From Roseovarius albus (GTDB lineage: Bacteria; Pseudomonadota; Alphaproteobacteria; Rhodobacterales; Rhodobacteraceae), in contig NZ_FWFX01000004.1 of NCBI RefSeq assembly GCF_900172335.1, positions 186,001 to 250,000 on the forward strand: a DNA stretch of 64,000 bases, given 5' to 3'. A model generated the notes under the pieces. The model had not been told where the DNA came from, searched no databases, and was given only the letters and a program-made list of their open reading frames with translations. The position numbers and the translations under genes were made by a program. Of the stretch, positions 1 through 10,089 are shown one piece after another; within the stretch, counting starts at the first letter, position 1, and every line of letters starts with the position of its first letter.

Positions 1-1501
1 TGCCCTTGACCTCATTGATGATCCGGGTGGCGGTTTCACCAAGGAATTCGTGGCTGTAAGGGTAGTAATCCGCAGTCATGCCGTCCACGGATGTCACCGC
101 GCGCAGGGCGCAGGCATAGTCATAGGTTCGGCCATCGCCCATAACGCCTACGGTGCGAACTGGTAAAATAGCGACAAAGGCCTGCCAAATCTCATCATAG
201 AGACCATGTTTTCGGATCTGGTCGATGTAGACGGCATCCGCTTCGCGCAGGATTTCCAGCTTTTCGCGAGTGATTTCACCGGGGCAGCGGATCGCTAAGC
301 CAGGGCCAGGGAAGGGGTGGCGGCCAATGAAGCTGTCAGGCAGGCCAAGCTCGCGCCCCAAGGCACGCACTTCGTCTTTAAACAGTTCGCGCAGAGGTTC
401 GACCAGCTTCAAGCCCATCTTTTCGGGTAAGCCGCCGACGTTGTGGTGCGATTTAATGGTCACCGATGGGCCGCCCGAGAAAGACACGGATTCAATGACA
501 TCCGGATAGAGCGTGCCCTGAGCCAGGAATTCCGCATCTTCAATGGTGTCGGCGTATTTCTGGAACACATCGATGAACAGTTTGCCGATGATCTTGCGTT
601 TTGTCTCGGGATCGCTTTGGCCGTCCAACTCGCCCAGAAACAAATCGCTTTCGTCTGCGTGGATCAGTTGAATGTTATAGTTGTCGCGGAACATGCCGAC
701 GACTTCAGTAGCTTCGTTGTTACGCAGCAGGCCGTGATCAACAAAGACGCAGGTCAACTGGTCGCCAATCGCTTCGTGAATTAGGATCGCGGCGACAGAG
801 CTATCAACGCCGCCGGACAGGCCACAGATGACCCTCTTGTCACCAACTTGTTCGCGGATGGTTGCGATCATCTGTTCGCGGTAAGCACCCATGGTCCAAT
901 CGCCCGAAAACCCGGCGAGCTTGACAAAATTCTCATAAAGTTTTGCACCTTTGGGGGTGTGGTGTACCTCGGGGTGGAACTGAACCGCATAGAAATTACG
1001 CGATACATCGGCCGTGATTGCGTAAGGCGCATTGGGGGAGGTGCCATAAACCTCAAACCCTGGGGCGATTTCGCTGACGTGATCACCATGCGACATCCAA
1101 ACTTGTTCATCGCCCTCGGTAAACCACCCATCCAGAATACTCAGGTTCTCGCCGGGTGTCACAAAAGCGCGGCCAAACTCGGCTGTGCCATGGCCCGATT
1201 CGACTTTGCCGCCCAGTTGATGCATCATCACCTGCTGGCCATAGCAGATGCCCAGGATTGGTAACCCCAGGTCAAAGACCTCTTGCGGCACACGGGGTGA
1301 TCCGTCACGGGTCACACTGTCAGGGCCGCCGGAGAAGATTACTGCTTTGGGTGCAAAATCCTCCAGAAACGCGGCAGTAACGTTTTGATAGGGATGAATT
1401 TCGCAATAAACATTCAGCTCGCGCAGGCGCCGGGCGATCAGCTGTGTGACTTGGCTGCCGAAGTCGATGATAAGAAGGCGGTCATGGGATGTCTGGGTCA
1501 T
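1..1501 (-). CDS. guaA: GMP synthase (glutamine-hydrolysing), 3' end cut by window edge
   Basis: Converts XMP to GMP using ATP and glutamine, the last step of guanine nucleotide synthesis in the cytoplasm. Reading the minus strand from the ATG at 1501 gives 500 residues. The N-terminal class I glutamine amidotransferase domain has the nucleophile Cys86 in GICYGQQ and the FHPEV motif that holds the catalytic His and Glu. The ATP-pyrophosphatase domain follows with the PP-loop GLSGGVDSS, then the C-terminal dimerisation domain ending at RIINEVKG. Family members are about 520 residues, so some 20 C-terminal residues lie outside the window. The frame is intact throughout. It is transcribed away from the methyltransferase gene at 1699. 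Confidence 0.97.
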   Translation of the reverse strand, partial: MTQTSHDRLLIIDFGSQVTQLIARRLRELNVYCEIHPYQNVTAAFLEDFAPKAVIFSGGPDSVTRDGSPRVPQEVFDLGLPILGICYGQQVMMHQLGGKVESGHGTAEFGRAFVTPGENLSILDGWFTEGDEQVWMSHGDHVSEIAPGFEVYGTSPNAPYAITADVSRNFYAVQFHPEVHHTPKGAKLYENFVKLAGFSGDWTMGAYREQMIATIREQVGDKRVICGLSGGVDSSVAAILIHEAIGDQLTCVFVDHGLLRNNEATEVVGMFRDNYNIQLIHADESDLFLGELDGQSDPETKRKIIGKLFIDVFQKYADTIEDAEFLAQGTLYPDVIESVSFSGGPSVTIKSHHNVGGLPEKMGLKLVEPLRELFKDEVRALGRELGLPDSFIGRHPFPGPGLAIRCPGEITREKLEILREADAVYIDQIRKHGLYDEIWQAFVAILPVRTVGVMGDGRTYDYACALRAVTSVDGMTADYYPYSHEFLGETATRIINEVKG

Positions 1502-1698
1502 GACAGCCTAGTATGCCGGAGTGTCGATTTGCGCAAGAGAGGCGTTGCGCTCAGACCTAAAAATGTCGCCATTGTCTGGTGCGGATGTCGCTATAGCGCC
1601 TCAAAGGCCGCAAACCTTCAAGGCAGGGAGGTTTTCATTGGATACAAACGATGGCAAGCTGCACCCGGTGGGGTGCTTTCAGTTCAAAGGAATAGAGA

Positions 1699-3243
1699 AT
1701 GGCCGAAGCAGGATCGCGTCGTCGTAGCCGTGGAGGCGGAGGAGCCGCCCGTCGGGCAGAACGCAGCAGCATCAGTTTTGAAACCGCAAAGTACATCGAA
1801 CGGAATATTCCGAATGTCGAGGTGCTGAACGAAGAAGCGCTGGAGCTGATCGAAACAAACGCTGAGATCATTCTTGAAGAGGTTGGAGTCAATTTTGTAG
1901 ACAATCCTGCCGCATTGGATCGCTGGCGCGAAGCCGGGGCCGATATCGATGGCGAGCGCGTTCGTATCCCCCGAGGTCTGGCCCGCAAACTGTGCTCAAC
2001 CGCGCCAAGCGAATATATTCAGCACGCTCGCAACCCAGAGAAATCTGTCACTGTTGGCGGTCGCAATCTGGTTCTGGCTCCTGTTTATGGCCCTCCATTT
2101 GTGCGCGACATGGATGGCGGCCGTCGTTACGCCACGATGGATGACTTCGAGAAGTTTGTGAAACTGGCCTATATGTCCAAGTGGCTGCACCACTCCGGCG
2201 GGACCGTTTGTGAACCCACAGACATCCCCGTGAACAAACGCCACTTGGATATGCTCAAGGCACACATGTTGTTGTCGGACAAGCCATTCATGGGCTCTGT
2301 GACTGAACCAAGCCGCGCACAAGATTCTGTTGATATGTGTGGCATTCTGTTCGGCAAAGACTTTGTCAAAGACAACACAGTCATGACATCGCTGACCAAC
2401 ATCAACTCTCCAATGACATTTGACGACGTGATGATGGGCTCGCTTGAGGTTTATGCCAAGAACAATCAGGCCTGCATCATTTCGCCGTTTATCGTTGGTG
2501 GTGCCATGGCTCCGGTTTCCGTTGCCGGCACGCTGACACAGGTGCTGGCAGAAGTGATGGCCGGTGTGGCGTATCACCAGTTGGTTCGCCCCGGTGCGCC
2601 TGCGATCTTTGGCGCTTTTGTAAGCTCGATCGACATGAACTCTGGCGCGCCAACCTTTGGCACACCTGAAGCGTCATTGGTGACTTATGGTGCTGGCCAA
2701 CTGGCGCGCCGTTTGGGGCTTCCGTTCCGCTCGGCAGGATCATTCTGTGGCTCAAAATTGCCTGATGCACAGGCGGCATATGAAACGGCAAACAGTCTGA
2801 ACATGGGCCTGCTGGCCGGTGTGAACTTTATGCTGCATTCGTGTGGTTGGCTTGAGGGCGGTCTTGTTGCGGACTTTGAAAAGTTCGTTATGGACGCTGA
2901 CCAACTGGGCGTTTTGCACGGTTTGGCCAAAGGTGTGCCAATCGATGGTGACGCACCTGCCATGGATGCGATCCGTGAAGTTGGCCCCGGTGGTCACTAT
3001 CTCGGCTGTGCGCACACGCAAGCGAACTTCAAAACAGCGTTCTGGCGTTCGGAGCTATTGGACTACAAACCGTTTGAAACATGGTACGAAGAAGGTGAGC
3101 GTGACACACGTACGCTGGCCAACATCAAGATGAAACAGATGCTGGCCAACTATCAAAAGCCTGCGATTGACCCGGCGGTTGAAGAAGCGCTTGAGGCCTA
3201 TGTGGCTGAGAAGAAAGCGTCGATGCCGGACGCCTTCACATAA
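1699..3243 (+). CDS. MttB-family (trimethylamine/betaine-type) corrinoid methyltransferase, non-pyrrolysine
   Basis: A 514-residue member of the trimethylamine methyltransferase (MttB, COG5598) superfamily, which moves a methyl group from a quaternary or tertiary amine to a corrinoid protein. The whole length is family-like, for example the GAMAPVSVAGTLTQ stretch near residue 270 and the C-terminal GPGGHYLGCAHT. There is no in-frame TAG, so this is the non-pyrrolysine subtype, some of whose members use glycine betaine or related betaines. The first 25 residues are unusually basic and Gly/Arg-rich. The start has a good ribosome binding site (AAAGGA, about 1686). No corrinoid protein, reductive activator or second methyltransferase lies nearby, so substrate and partner are unknown. 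Confidence 0.85.
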   Translation: MAEAGSRRRSRGGGGAARRAERSSISFETAKYIERNIPNVEVLNEEALELIETNAEIILEEVGVNFVDNPAALDRWREAGADIDGERVRIPRGLARKLCSTAPSEYIQHARNPEKSVTVGGRNLVLAPVYGPPFVRDMDGGRRYATMDDFEKFVKLAYMSKWLHHSGGTVCEPTDIPVNKRHLDMLKAHMLLSDKPFMGSVTEPSRAQDSVDMCGILFGKDFVKDNTVMTSLTNINSPMTFDDVMMGSLEVYAKNNQACIISPFIVGGAMAPVSVAGTLTQVLAEVMAGVAYHQLVRPGAPAIFGAFVSSIDMNSGAPTFGTPEASLVTYGAGQLARRLGLPFRSAGSFCGSKLPDAQAAYETANSLNMGLLAGVNFMLHSCGWLEGGLVADFEKFVMDADQLGVLHGLAKGVPIDGDAPAMDAIREVGPGGHYLGCAHTQANFKTAFWRSELLDYKPFETWYEEGERDTRTLANIKMKQMLANYQKPAIDPAVEEALEAYVAEKKASMPDAFT

Positions 3244-3535
3244 GATTACAAGACGATTGGGAAGCGCGCAACAAGCGCGCTTCGCTCATCAGAGCGATGA
3301 GAATTTCGACATGCTTTTTGACCGAATAGGTCATGTCATCATCCAATCGCCGATGATTTTCCAACCTTTCCAATTCCAATAGTTGAGCTGTGGCCGCGTT
3401 GGCAGATGGCAAGGGCACTGCCTCGATGCATTGTTGTAAATGTGTTTCACGCCGATAGTCTGCCATGCCAATGCGTGCAGCTTGAATAAGTGTGCGTGGC
3501 CGTCTTAGGCTGTCGAGCTGATCAGTGTAATCCAT
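3236..3535 (-). CDS. DUF6477-like small protein
   Basis: A 99-residue protein of unknown function that resembles the DUF6477 family seen in Rhodobacterales. The opening Leu-Arg-Arg-Pro segment followed by a short helix (AARIGMADYR), and a C-terminal helix (KHVEILIALMSEARLL), fit that family as I remember it. It is rich in Arg, Leu and Ala and has no signal peptide or membrane segment. Its 3' end overlaps the convergent methyltransferase gene by 8 nt. No function is proposed. Confidence 0.7.
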   Translation of the reverse strand: MDYTDQLDSLRRPRTLIQAARIGMADYRRETHLQQCIEAVPLPSANAATAQLLELERLENHRRLDDDMTYSVKKHVEILIALMSEARLLRASQSSCNLM

Positions 3536-3762
3536 CAGTAATATCTCCTGCGTTCAGAAGATCAGGAAAACACAACCTAAAGGGGTGTAGCATAATCTTG
3601 TTGGCAGCGTTCGCAATGGGGTGAATTTAATTAATACTTAAAAACAATCATTAACAGGTCGCACTTAAGTCAAATTGCGATGGTCAACACGTATAGGTGG
3701 CATATAATTATTGTTTTTCCTTGTTTATTTGTTGCTGTGCCACGCATTCCGGGAGGTTCGCG

Positions 3763-4875
3763 ATGGAAAATATAGCGGTGAAAACCGTTAAGACCGAAAC
3801 ATTTCCATCATGGGTTCCTAAGCCGGCCCAGAATTACCTTTTACATATAGAAATCGGAATTTCGATCAGGGCTGTCGCCCGTCAAGTAGGCTGTCATGCG
3901 TCTACCGTTTTACGTCAGGTGCGCCAATGTGAAGCGCAACGCGATGACGTTTTGATCGATCTGGCATTCTATCGTCTTGGCCATTGCATTCGACCCCGTG
4001 CGTCCCATGAACATTTAACTAAGGAGACATTGATGGGGACAGATCAATTAGAAGTTCAAGACCAAGCTGTGATGAGTGACGAACAGTTTCATGCTAAGGT
4101 GTTTCCCGTGTTGCAGCAACTGTGTAAATCCGGAACGGTATTGGCTGTCGCTGCTGGGATGGATAAAGCTGTGATTGTGCATGATGACGACGCAACGGTG
4201 GCGATCAGCAACATCGATAGTGAGTTAGCCGAAGCCATTGCCTTGAAAGGATGGATTGAAAGTAAGGATACCGGCCGTATTGCGCGCTATCGGATGACCG
4301 GAACGGGACGAGCGGCCTTTAATTCTATGCTGGCCGAAAGAGAAAATTCAGCCATGGGTTTTGCAGAGACACAAACGCCATTCGCGTCTGTAGGTTCAAC
4401 GTCTCAACGAGAGACATGCAAGAATTCAGAACCAGTCAGAAAACGTATTCGATACAGCGCCCCAGATACACCTTTGACCATGTTGGCGCGGCGCCGAGAT
4501 CGTGACGGAGCAAAGTTTTTGTCCGATAATCTTGTGCATGCAGGGGAACGGCTGAGAGAAGATTTTGAGCTTGCTCAGATCAAGTTGCCGGAGACAACCA
4601 ACTGGGATCAGTTTTGGGAAAATCCGATGGCTGAAATTTCTTCAAAGGCAGGATCGCCGATCGCACGCGATCGGGTGATTTGTGCGCTACATGATTTGGG
4701 ACCGGGACTTGGAGACGTGGTATTACGCTGCTGCTGTTATCTTGAAGGCTTGGAAAAAGCTGAAAAAGGGTTGGATTGGCCCGCGAGGTCGGCAAAAGTT
4801 GTGCTGCGAATAGCGTTGCAGCGCTTGCACAAACATTATCATTCTTTGGGAGATTCCGGTAGCATCATCGGGTGA
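3763..4875 (+). CDS. Helix-turn-helix protein with C-terminal DUF6456-like domain
   Basis: The open frame begins at 3697, but the ATG at 3763, preceded by GGGAGG at 3751, is the better start and gives 370 residues. Residues 30-60 form a helix-turn-helix (ISIRAVARQVGCHASTVLRQ) like those of Hin/Trp-type DNA-binding proteins. The middle part resembles a winged-helix segment (residues 130-190). The last 120 residues match the DUF6456 pattern as I know it: an MLARRRD helix, a DFE motif and a C-terminal helix ending KVVLRIALQRL. It is probably a lineage-specific DNA-binding regulator; targets are unknown. Codon use is somewhat AT-richer than the neighbours, and the promoter region 3545-3762 is AT-rich. 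Confidence 0.7.
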   Translation: MENIAVKTVKTETFPSWVPKPAQNYLLHIEIGISIRAVARQVGCHASTVLRQVRQCEAQRDDVLIDLAFYRLGHCIRPRASHEHLTKETLMGTDQLEVQDQAVMSDEQFHAKVFPVLQQLCKSGTVLAVAAGMDKAVIVHDDDATVAISNIDSELAEAIALKGWIESKDTGRIARYRMTGTGRAAFNSMLAERENSAMGFAETQTPFASVGSTSQRETCKNSEPVRKRIRYSAPDTPLTMLARRRDRDGAKFLSDNLVHAGERLREDFELAQIKLPETTNWDQFWENPMAEISSKAGSPIARDRVICALHDLGPGLGDVVLRCCCYLEGLEKAEKGLDWPARSAKVVLRIALQRLHKHYHSLGDSGSIIG

Positions 4876-4935
4876 GCAGTGTCCAAAACAGCCTCTAATA
4901 CGAGAGCTTTTTATAGAATTCTATACGTATAAAAG

Positions 4936-4962
4936 CCCCTATCGGGCGCAACCCGATAGGGG
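4936..4962. terminator. Perfect 11-bp inverted repeat downstream of the HTH gene
   Basis: CCCCTATCGGG (4936-4946) pairs fully with CCCGATAGGGG (4952-4962) around the loop CGCAA. There is no T-run on the plus strand, and only a short GCTTTTAT on the minus side. It may therefore be a weak terminator or an RNA-stabilising 3' structure for the gene ending at 4875. Confidence 0.5.
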
Positions 4963-5087
4963 GAACACATAACGGCAGGCACTGGTTAAAACTTCTGCTC
5001 GACCTGCGAGGCTGTCGCAGCACTGGTACTTCCTACCGCTAATGTTTAGATAGGTATTGTCTTCTGACTATTCGCGGGGAAAAAACG

Positions 5088-6041
5088 GTGAAGGACATCA
5101 AGATTCCAGAGCTGAGGCATCCGGAAAAAGCGCACCGGCCGGACAACGCCCAGCCACGCAAACCCTCTTGGATTCGTGTTAAAGCTCCGAATAGCCCAGG
5201 GTACAAGGAAACGCACCGCATTATGCGCGAGCACAACCTTGTAACCGTTTGCGAGGAGGCGGCCTGTCCAAACGCCGGCGAATGTTGGTCTCAAGGTCAT
5301 GCCACCATGATGATCATGGGCGAGGTCTGTACGCGGGCTTGTTCCTTTTGCAACATCGCAACAGGTAAACCTCCTGAAGATCTGGACGTGTTCGAGCCGG
5401 GCAGGGTAGCCGACGCCGTGCAAAAACTCGGACTGAACCACGTTGTTGTGACATCCGTGGATCGTGATGACATCAAAGACGGGGGCGCAGAGCATTTTGC
5501 ACAGACTATTCGCGCCATTCGTCATCGTAGCCCGAAAACAACGGTTGAGATCCTGACACCAGACTTTCTGCACTGTGACCCTTCTGTGTTGGAGGTGGTC
5601 GTCGAAGCCCGACCTGATGTTTTTAATCACAACTTGGAAACTGTGCCTGGGCTTTACCCAGAGGTTCGGGCTGGGGCTCGGTATTTCCATTCTCTACGAT
5701 TGCTGCAAAGGGTCAAAGAACTTGATCCGAGTATTTTCACCAAATCCGGCCTGATGGTGGGATTGGGCGAAGATCGCCAGTCAGTGCATCAGGTGATGGA
5801 TGATATGCGTGCTGCCGACATCGATTTTCTGACCATCGGTCAATACCTGCAACCGACACCAAAACACCATGTCGTCGCAGGTTTTGTAACGCCAGATGAA
5901 TTCAAAGCCTATGAGCGTGCTGCCTATGGCAAAGGATTCTTGATGGTTTCTGCCACGCCTTTGACCCGCTCATCTTATCACGCGGGGGATGATTTCGCTC
6001 GTTTGCGGGATGCGCGCGAAGCAAAGCTGTTACGGCAGTGA
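5088..6041 (+). CDS. lipA: Lipoyl synthase
   Basis: A radical-SAM enzyme that inserts two sulfurs into octanoyl groups on lipoyl domains of 2-oxo acid dehydrogenases and the glycine cleavage system. The 317-residue product has both iron-sulfur cluster motifs: the auxiliary CX4CX5C at Cys55, Cys60 and Cys66, and the radical-SAM CX3CX2C at Cys81, Cys85 and Cys88. The conserved RSSYHA near the C-terminus contains the Ser ligand of the auxiliary cluster. The start is a GTG at 5088 after a purine-rich GGGGAAAAAAC; no better ATG fits the family N-terminus. It stands alone, with no lipB next to it. Confidence 0.97.
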   Translation: MKDIKIPELRHPEKAHRPDNAQPRKPSWIRVKAPNSPGYKETHRIMREHNLVTVCEEAACPNAGECWSQGHATMMIMGEVCTRACSFCNIATGKPPEDLDVFEPGRVADAVQKLGLNHVVVTSVDRDDIKDGGAEHFAQTIRAIRHRSPKTTVEILTPDFLHCDPSVLEVVVEARPDVFNHNLETVPGLYPEVRAGARYFHSLRLLQRVKELDPSIFTKSGLMVGLGEDRQSVHQVMDDMRAADIDFLTIGQYLQPTPKHHVVAGFVTPDEFKAYERAAYGKGFLMVSATPLTRSSYHAGDDFARLRDAREAKLLRQ

Positions 6042-6367
6042 ACTGGATTTAGCGTCAAATTTTTACCTTCTAAAAATCAGTGGCTGATCCGTTTTTGGTA
6101 TTTCCATAGAGAGCCTCATCAATGATCAAATTGTTGCCTGCGTTTCTCATTGCAAAGATGGCTTGCCACGTTATCGATAGGCGGTAGTGGCTGCGAAGCT
6201 ACTTTCTGAATAGATATTGTAATTGAGCTTTTCCCTGTGTTCCAAATTCCGTTTAAGAAAACGACTTTTAACATGAAGCTCAAATCCCCGCCTGTTTTTG
6301 CGTTTTTGAGTTCGCCAATGCAGTTTGTTTGGGCAACGATTGGGTAAACGTCATAATGATGTGCCGA
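6042..6367. other. Gene-free stretch after lipA
   Basis: About 330 bases, AT-rich, between lipA and the terminator of the convergent DUF882 gene. I see no convincing ORF with a ribosome binding site, no strong hairpin and no repeat. Confidence 0.5.
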
Positions 6368-6398
6368 TCAAAAAGAAAAGGCGGCCCAAAGGCCGCCT
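6368..6398 (-). terminator. Rho-independent terminator of the DUF882 gene
   Basis: GGCGGCC (6380-6386) pairs with GGCCGCC (6391-6397) around CAAA. On the minus strand the stem is followed by CTTTTCTTTTTG. It lies 28 bases past the stop codon of the minus-strand gene ending at 6426. Confidence 0.8.
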
Positions 6399-6425
6399 GT
6401 TTCGTGAGTGGTTCGCGAGCTAAAA

Positions 6426-6995
6426 TTAACTTCCCCAAGTGCGGACAGGTCCGCAATCTACGTGGACAAAATTACTGCCTGAATAACGTCCAACGCCGCC
6501 GCCTGCACAGGCTTTGGCAGCACGGTACATCTGTCCGACGGACCGCGAAGACAGGCGCAGGTCAGCAGCCTGGCCTTTCATGTGACGCGAGTTTTTGGCC
6601 ACACCGCGTGAACGGCGACGCAGCATGGCATTGGTTTCTGGGCTGCGATAACCGGACAAGAGCATGAAGGGCTCGTTCACATCCAGCAGGTTGTGACTTG
6701 CCGCCATGACATCGATGGTACGTGAATCGATTGTCATGACGTTGTTTGTCCGCCAGTCACGCATGAAAGTCGAAATTTCCTTCATTGCGTCTTTGATATA
6801 GCTGCCTTCGATCCAGTAGATGGTATCGATACTTTCGCCCGTCCGGGCCGAAGTCATGCGAAGTCGACGAATGTCACCCCCACCCCGGAGAAAGCCTGCT
6901 GCGTTGCTATAGGTCGGTGCTGCGGCAACTGCTGTTGCTGCAAATGCACCCAATACCGCTCGCCGCGATAATTGAATCGTGCCACAATTTTTCAT
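6426..6995 (-). CDS. DUF882 / YcbK-type murein peptidase-like protein, Tat-like signal
   Basis: Family of E. coli YcbK (M15-type D-Ala metallopeptidase fold), probably acting on periplasmic peptidoglycan. I place the start at MKNCGTIQLSRR (ATG at 6995), which gives 189 residues; a longer frame starts at 7040. The N-terminus has a twin-Arg-like SRRAVLGAF followed by an Ala-rich hydrophobic stretch. Downstream are the zinc-site-like features LLSGYRSPETN, SRHMKGQAADLR (His and Asp of the M15 fold) and the C-terminal NFVHVDCG. It is divergent from the L,D-transpeptidase gene at 7322; ycbK and ycbB are also neighbours in E. coli, supporting a shared role in murein remodelling. Confidence 0.88.
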   Translation of the reverse strand: MKNCGTIQLSRRAVLGAFAATAVAAAPTYSNAAGFLRGGGDIRRLRMTSARTGESIDTIYWIEGSYIKDAMKEISTFMRDWRTNNVMTIDSRTIDVMAASHNLLDVNEPFMLLSGYRSPETNAMLRRRSRGVAKNSRHMKGQAADLRLSSRSVGQMYRAAKACAGGGVGRYSGSNFVHVDCGPVRTWGS

Positions 6996-7321
6996 TAGTC
7001 CGCGCCTGTCCCGTCGCTTACCTGTTTGCGCCGCTTGCAAGGCGGCTCTGCCATCTCATCCCCAGATGTGAGGACGTTATGGCACAAAGTGATTCAGCCA
7101 CCAAGTGTGGATTTGTCATGTGACTCACGAAACTGTCAATTTCGGCGAGAATTTGCGCAAAAACTGCACAAACTCCAAAAAGCACATGAAAATCCGATGC
7201 TAATTAGTCTCAATAGCACAGAGATCTTTCTTAAAAGTTAGGATTTGATTGGACAGAATTGACCGAACTCGAAAAAACAACAGGTGGTATTAAGTGACTT
7301 TTATAAAGGCCCAACCCAGAA

Positions 7322-8938
7322 ATGACGCGTAAACCGCCAATCAATCGAGTAACCAAACTGGCCTGTGTTTTGTGGGCCTCTGTCGCGACAACATTCTTTG
7401 AACCTAATAGTGCGTTGGCACAATCCACGGCTTTCCGTCAGGCGATTGCAGAACATGCCGCCTCGGACCGGGCTTTGGCTACGTTCTTCCAAGAACACGA
7501 CTATCAACGCTTTTGGACCGTACAAGGTGAGATTGGGACAAAACGGCGTGCCGCCTTGTTTCGGGCTATCGAAGGGGCCGAGTTGCATGGTCTGCCAGCA
7601 GCCAGATACGACACACAAAATGTGATGCAGCAATTGGAAGCAGCCAAGTCGCCGCGCGACCTTGGGCAAATCGAAGTGGCGATGAGCGGACTATTGCTAG
7701 ATTATGCCCGAGACCTGAAGACAGGCGTACTTGTTCCCGGGGCCGTTGATGGCAGTATCAAGCGCGAGCGCCCTTCCTTTGATCAAAAGGCTGTTTTGGC
7801 GGCCTTTGCCTCCGGCAACCCCAATGCGCTAATTACCGAGTTGGCACCGGATTCCAACGAATATCGCCGTCTGATGAAAGAAAAACTGAGGTTGGAGAAT
7901 CTGATCCAAATGGGGGGGTGGGGCCCAGCTGTTCAGGCAGAAAAACTCGAAGAGGGTGATGCTGGCAACACAGTCATTGCGCTGCGCAACCGCTTGATGT
8001 CGATGGAATATCTTGAGCGACATGTGGGGGTCGTATACGATCAAAAGATCAAGCAAGCGGTTCAGGCGTTTCAACTCGCAAATGGTTTGGAGCCGGATGG
8101 CGTGGCTGGTCCCAGCACGTTGGCCGAATTGAACAAATCGGTCGAAGATCGTTTGAAATCTATCATCGTTGCGATGGAGCGTGAACGCTGGATCAGTCAG
8201 CCGCGAAATGAGCGTCACATTAGAGTCAACCTGACAGATTTTCATGCACGCGTGTACGAGAATGACGAAGTGCAATTCGAAACCCGAGCCGTTGTCGGTA
8301 AGAATGGTGATGACCGTCGCAGCCCTGAGTTTTCCGACGAGATGGAATTCATGGTTATTAATCCAACATGGCACGTGCCGCGCTCTATCGCTGTCAAAGA
8401 ATACTTGCCAAAACTCAAGCGGAACCGAAACGCCGTTTCGCATCTCAAGATTTACAACCGGCAAGGGCGAGTAGTGAACCGCGGGGCAATCAATTTCGCA
8501 GCTTTCAACAAGCGAAACTTTCCCTTTGCGATCAAACAACCTCCGTCCGAGAAGAATGCGCTTGGGTTGGTGAAATTCATGTTCCCGAACAAGTACAACA
8601 TCTATCTGCATGACACGCCAGCCAAAGATCTGTTCGCACGCGAGAAACGTGATTTCAGCCACGGATGTATTCGTCTACAGAAGCCGTTCGGATTTGCCTA
8701 TGAAATGCTGTCCAAGCAGGAGAACGACCCCAAGGCGTTCTTCCACCGCAAGCTTGATACAGGTAAGGAAACCAAGGTGTTGCTGGATCAAAAGGTTCCG
8801 GTACATATCATTTATCGCACCGCCTTTACCCTACCAAAAGAAGGCGTTCAATTCCGTAGCGATGTTTACGGACGTGACGCAAAGATTTGGGACGCTTTGA
8901 GCAAAGCAGGGGTTTCGCTGGGCGCAGTTCAAGGCTAA
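7322..8938 (+). CDS. Murein L,D-transpeptidase (YcbB/LdtD type)
   Basis: A periplasmic enzyme forming 3-3 cross-links in peptidoglycan or attaching proteins to it. The 538-residue product has a signal peptide (roughly residues 1-36, ending ALAQS). A peptidoglycan-binding domain follows around residues 215-275 (VVYDQKIKQAVQAFQ, then GLEPDGVAGP). The YkuD catalytic domain carries SHGCIRLQ with the nucleophile Cys449. Length and domain order match the YcbB group rather than the short Ldt enzymes. The 281-base divergent region to the DUF882 gene (7041-7321, if the longer start is used) should hold both promoters. Confidence 0.93.
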   Translation: MTRKPPINRVTKLACVLWASVATTFFEPNSALAQSTAFRQAIAEHAASDRALATFFQEHDYQRFWTVQGEIGTKRRAALFRAIEGAELHGLPAARYDTQNVMQQLEAAKSPRDLGQIEVAMSGLLLDYARDLKTGVLVPGAVDGSIKRERPSFDQKAVLAAFASGNPNALITELAPDSNEYRRLMKEKLRLENLIQMGGWGPAVQAEKLEEGDAGNTVIALRNRLMSMEYLERHVGVVYDQKIKQAVQAFQLANGLEPDGVAGPSTLAELNKSVEDRLKSIIVAMERERWISQPRNERHIRVNLTDFHARVYENDEVQFETRAVVGKNGDDRRSPEFSDEMEFMVINPTWHVPRSIAVKEYLPKLKRNRNAVSHLKIYNRQGRVVNRGAINFAAFNKRNFPFAIKQPPSEKNALGLVKFMFPNKYNIYLHDTPAKDLFAREKRDFSHGCIRLQKPFGFAYEMLSKQENDPKAFFHRKLDTGKETKVLLDQKVPVHIIYRTAFTLPKEGVQFRSDVYGRDAKIWDALSKAGVSLGAVQG

Positions 8939-8967
8939 ACCTTCCCCTGAGAGTTACGGGGGGTCTT

Positions 8968-10059
8968 ATGGGATATACCATCAAGCAGATCGCAAATGCG
9001 CTTGGGGCTGACGTTCTTGGCAACGCTGACCTTGTCGTCGAAGGTGTGTCTGAACCTGCCGATGCCTCACGAGAGCATTTGGCGATGGCAATGAAACCCA
9101 AATTTGCAGAGGATTTGCCAAAAGGTGCTGCACGGGCGGCCTTTCTATGGGATGGCGCTGACTGGCAGGGAATGGGTCTTGAAGCAGCGATTGTCGCGCA
9201 TCGCCCGCGCTATTTGATGTCTGGCCTGACCGCATTTTTGGACCCGGGGCAGGGATGGGACGAGGGCATCCACTCGACTGCTGTGATCCATGACACTGCC
9301 CAACTGGGTGAGGGCGTTACTGTGGGGCCGTTGGCTGTCATTGGCGCCGGGGCGGTGGTTGGCGCGCACAGTGTAATTGGCCCGCAATCTTATGTTGGCA
9401 CTGAAGCGACACTTGGCGAGGACTGTTTTTTGCGCGAAGGCGTCAAAATTGGCTCCCGCTGTGTGATTGGGAATCGTTTCATTGCGCAGCCGGGTGTGGC
9501 CGTGGGAGGCGATGGCTTTTCTTATGTCACACCTGAAAAATCGGCTGTTGAACAAGTGCGCAAAACGCTTGGTGATCGCGGGGAAGCTGCGGCACAAAGC
9601 TGGACGCGTATCCATAGCCTTGGCGCGGTAGAAATTGGCGATGACGTGGAAATGGGGGCAAATTCTACCGTCGACAAAGGCACCATTCGCAACACCCGCA
9701 TCGGCAGCGGCACCAAGATCGATAACCTGGTTATGATTGGCCACAATGTCGAAGTGGGCACCGATTGTTTGTTTTGTTCGATGGTTGGCATTTCCGGATC
9801 GACCAAGATCGGCAAGAATGTGGTGCTCGCGGGTCAGACCGGCGTAAATGATAATATCTTTATCGGCGACAACGTTGTAACTGGCGGCGCAACCAAAGTC
9901 TTTTCCAATATTCCGGCTGGTCGCGTAATGCTGGGTCACCCGGCGATGAAAATGGAAACCACAATGGAAGTTTTCAAAGGCCTGCGACGCCTGAAGCGAC
10001 TGTACGATGATGTCGCAGAATTGAAAAAAACTGTTTTAAACCAGAAACAGAGCGACTAA
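8968..10059 (+). CDS. lpxD: UDP-3-O-acylglucosamine N-acyltransferase (LpxD-like)
   Basis: LpxD adds the N-linked 3-hydroxyacyl chain to UDP-3-O-acyl-glucosamine in lipid A synthesis, taking it from acyl-ACP. The 363-residue product has the N-terminal uridine-binding domain, then a long left-handed beta-helix of hexapeptide repeats. The segment NLVMIGHNVEVG contains the catalytic His. The ATG at 8968 follows GGGGGG. This copy is not next to fabZ-lpxA or bamA, the usual context, but heads an operon with its own acyl carrier protein and ketoacyl synthase. It may therefore be a second, specialised LpxD that uses an unusual acyl chain. Confidence 0.85.
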   Translation: MGYTIKQIANALGADVLGNADLVVEGVSEPADASREHLAMAMKPKFAEDLPKGAARAAFLWDGADWQGMGLEAAIVAHRPRYLMSGLTAFLDPGQGWDEGIHSTAVIHDTAQLGEGVTVGPLAVIGAGAVVGAHSVIGPQSYVGTEATLGEDCFLREGVKIGSRCVIGNRFIAQPGVAVGGDGFSYVTPEKSAVEQVRKTLGDRGEAAAQSWTRIHSLGAVEIGDDVEMGANSTVDKGTIRNTRIGSGTKIDNLVMIGHNVEVGTDCLFCSMVGISGSTKIGKNVVLAGQTGVNDNIFIGDNVVTGGATKVFSNIPAGRVMLGHPAMKMETTMEVFKGLRRLKRLYDDVAELKKTVLNQKQSD

Positions 10060-10089
10060 ATCGGTCTACGAAAACCGAACGAGGTGAAC

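Noticed and set aside
2169-3021. Several minus-strand frames of 70-100 codons opposite the MttB-family gene
   Set aside because: They are shadows of the high-quality plus-strand gene, with no ribosome binding sites and low-complexity Arg/Ser-rich products.
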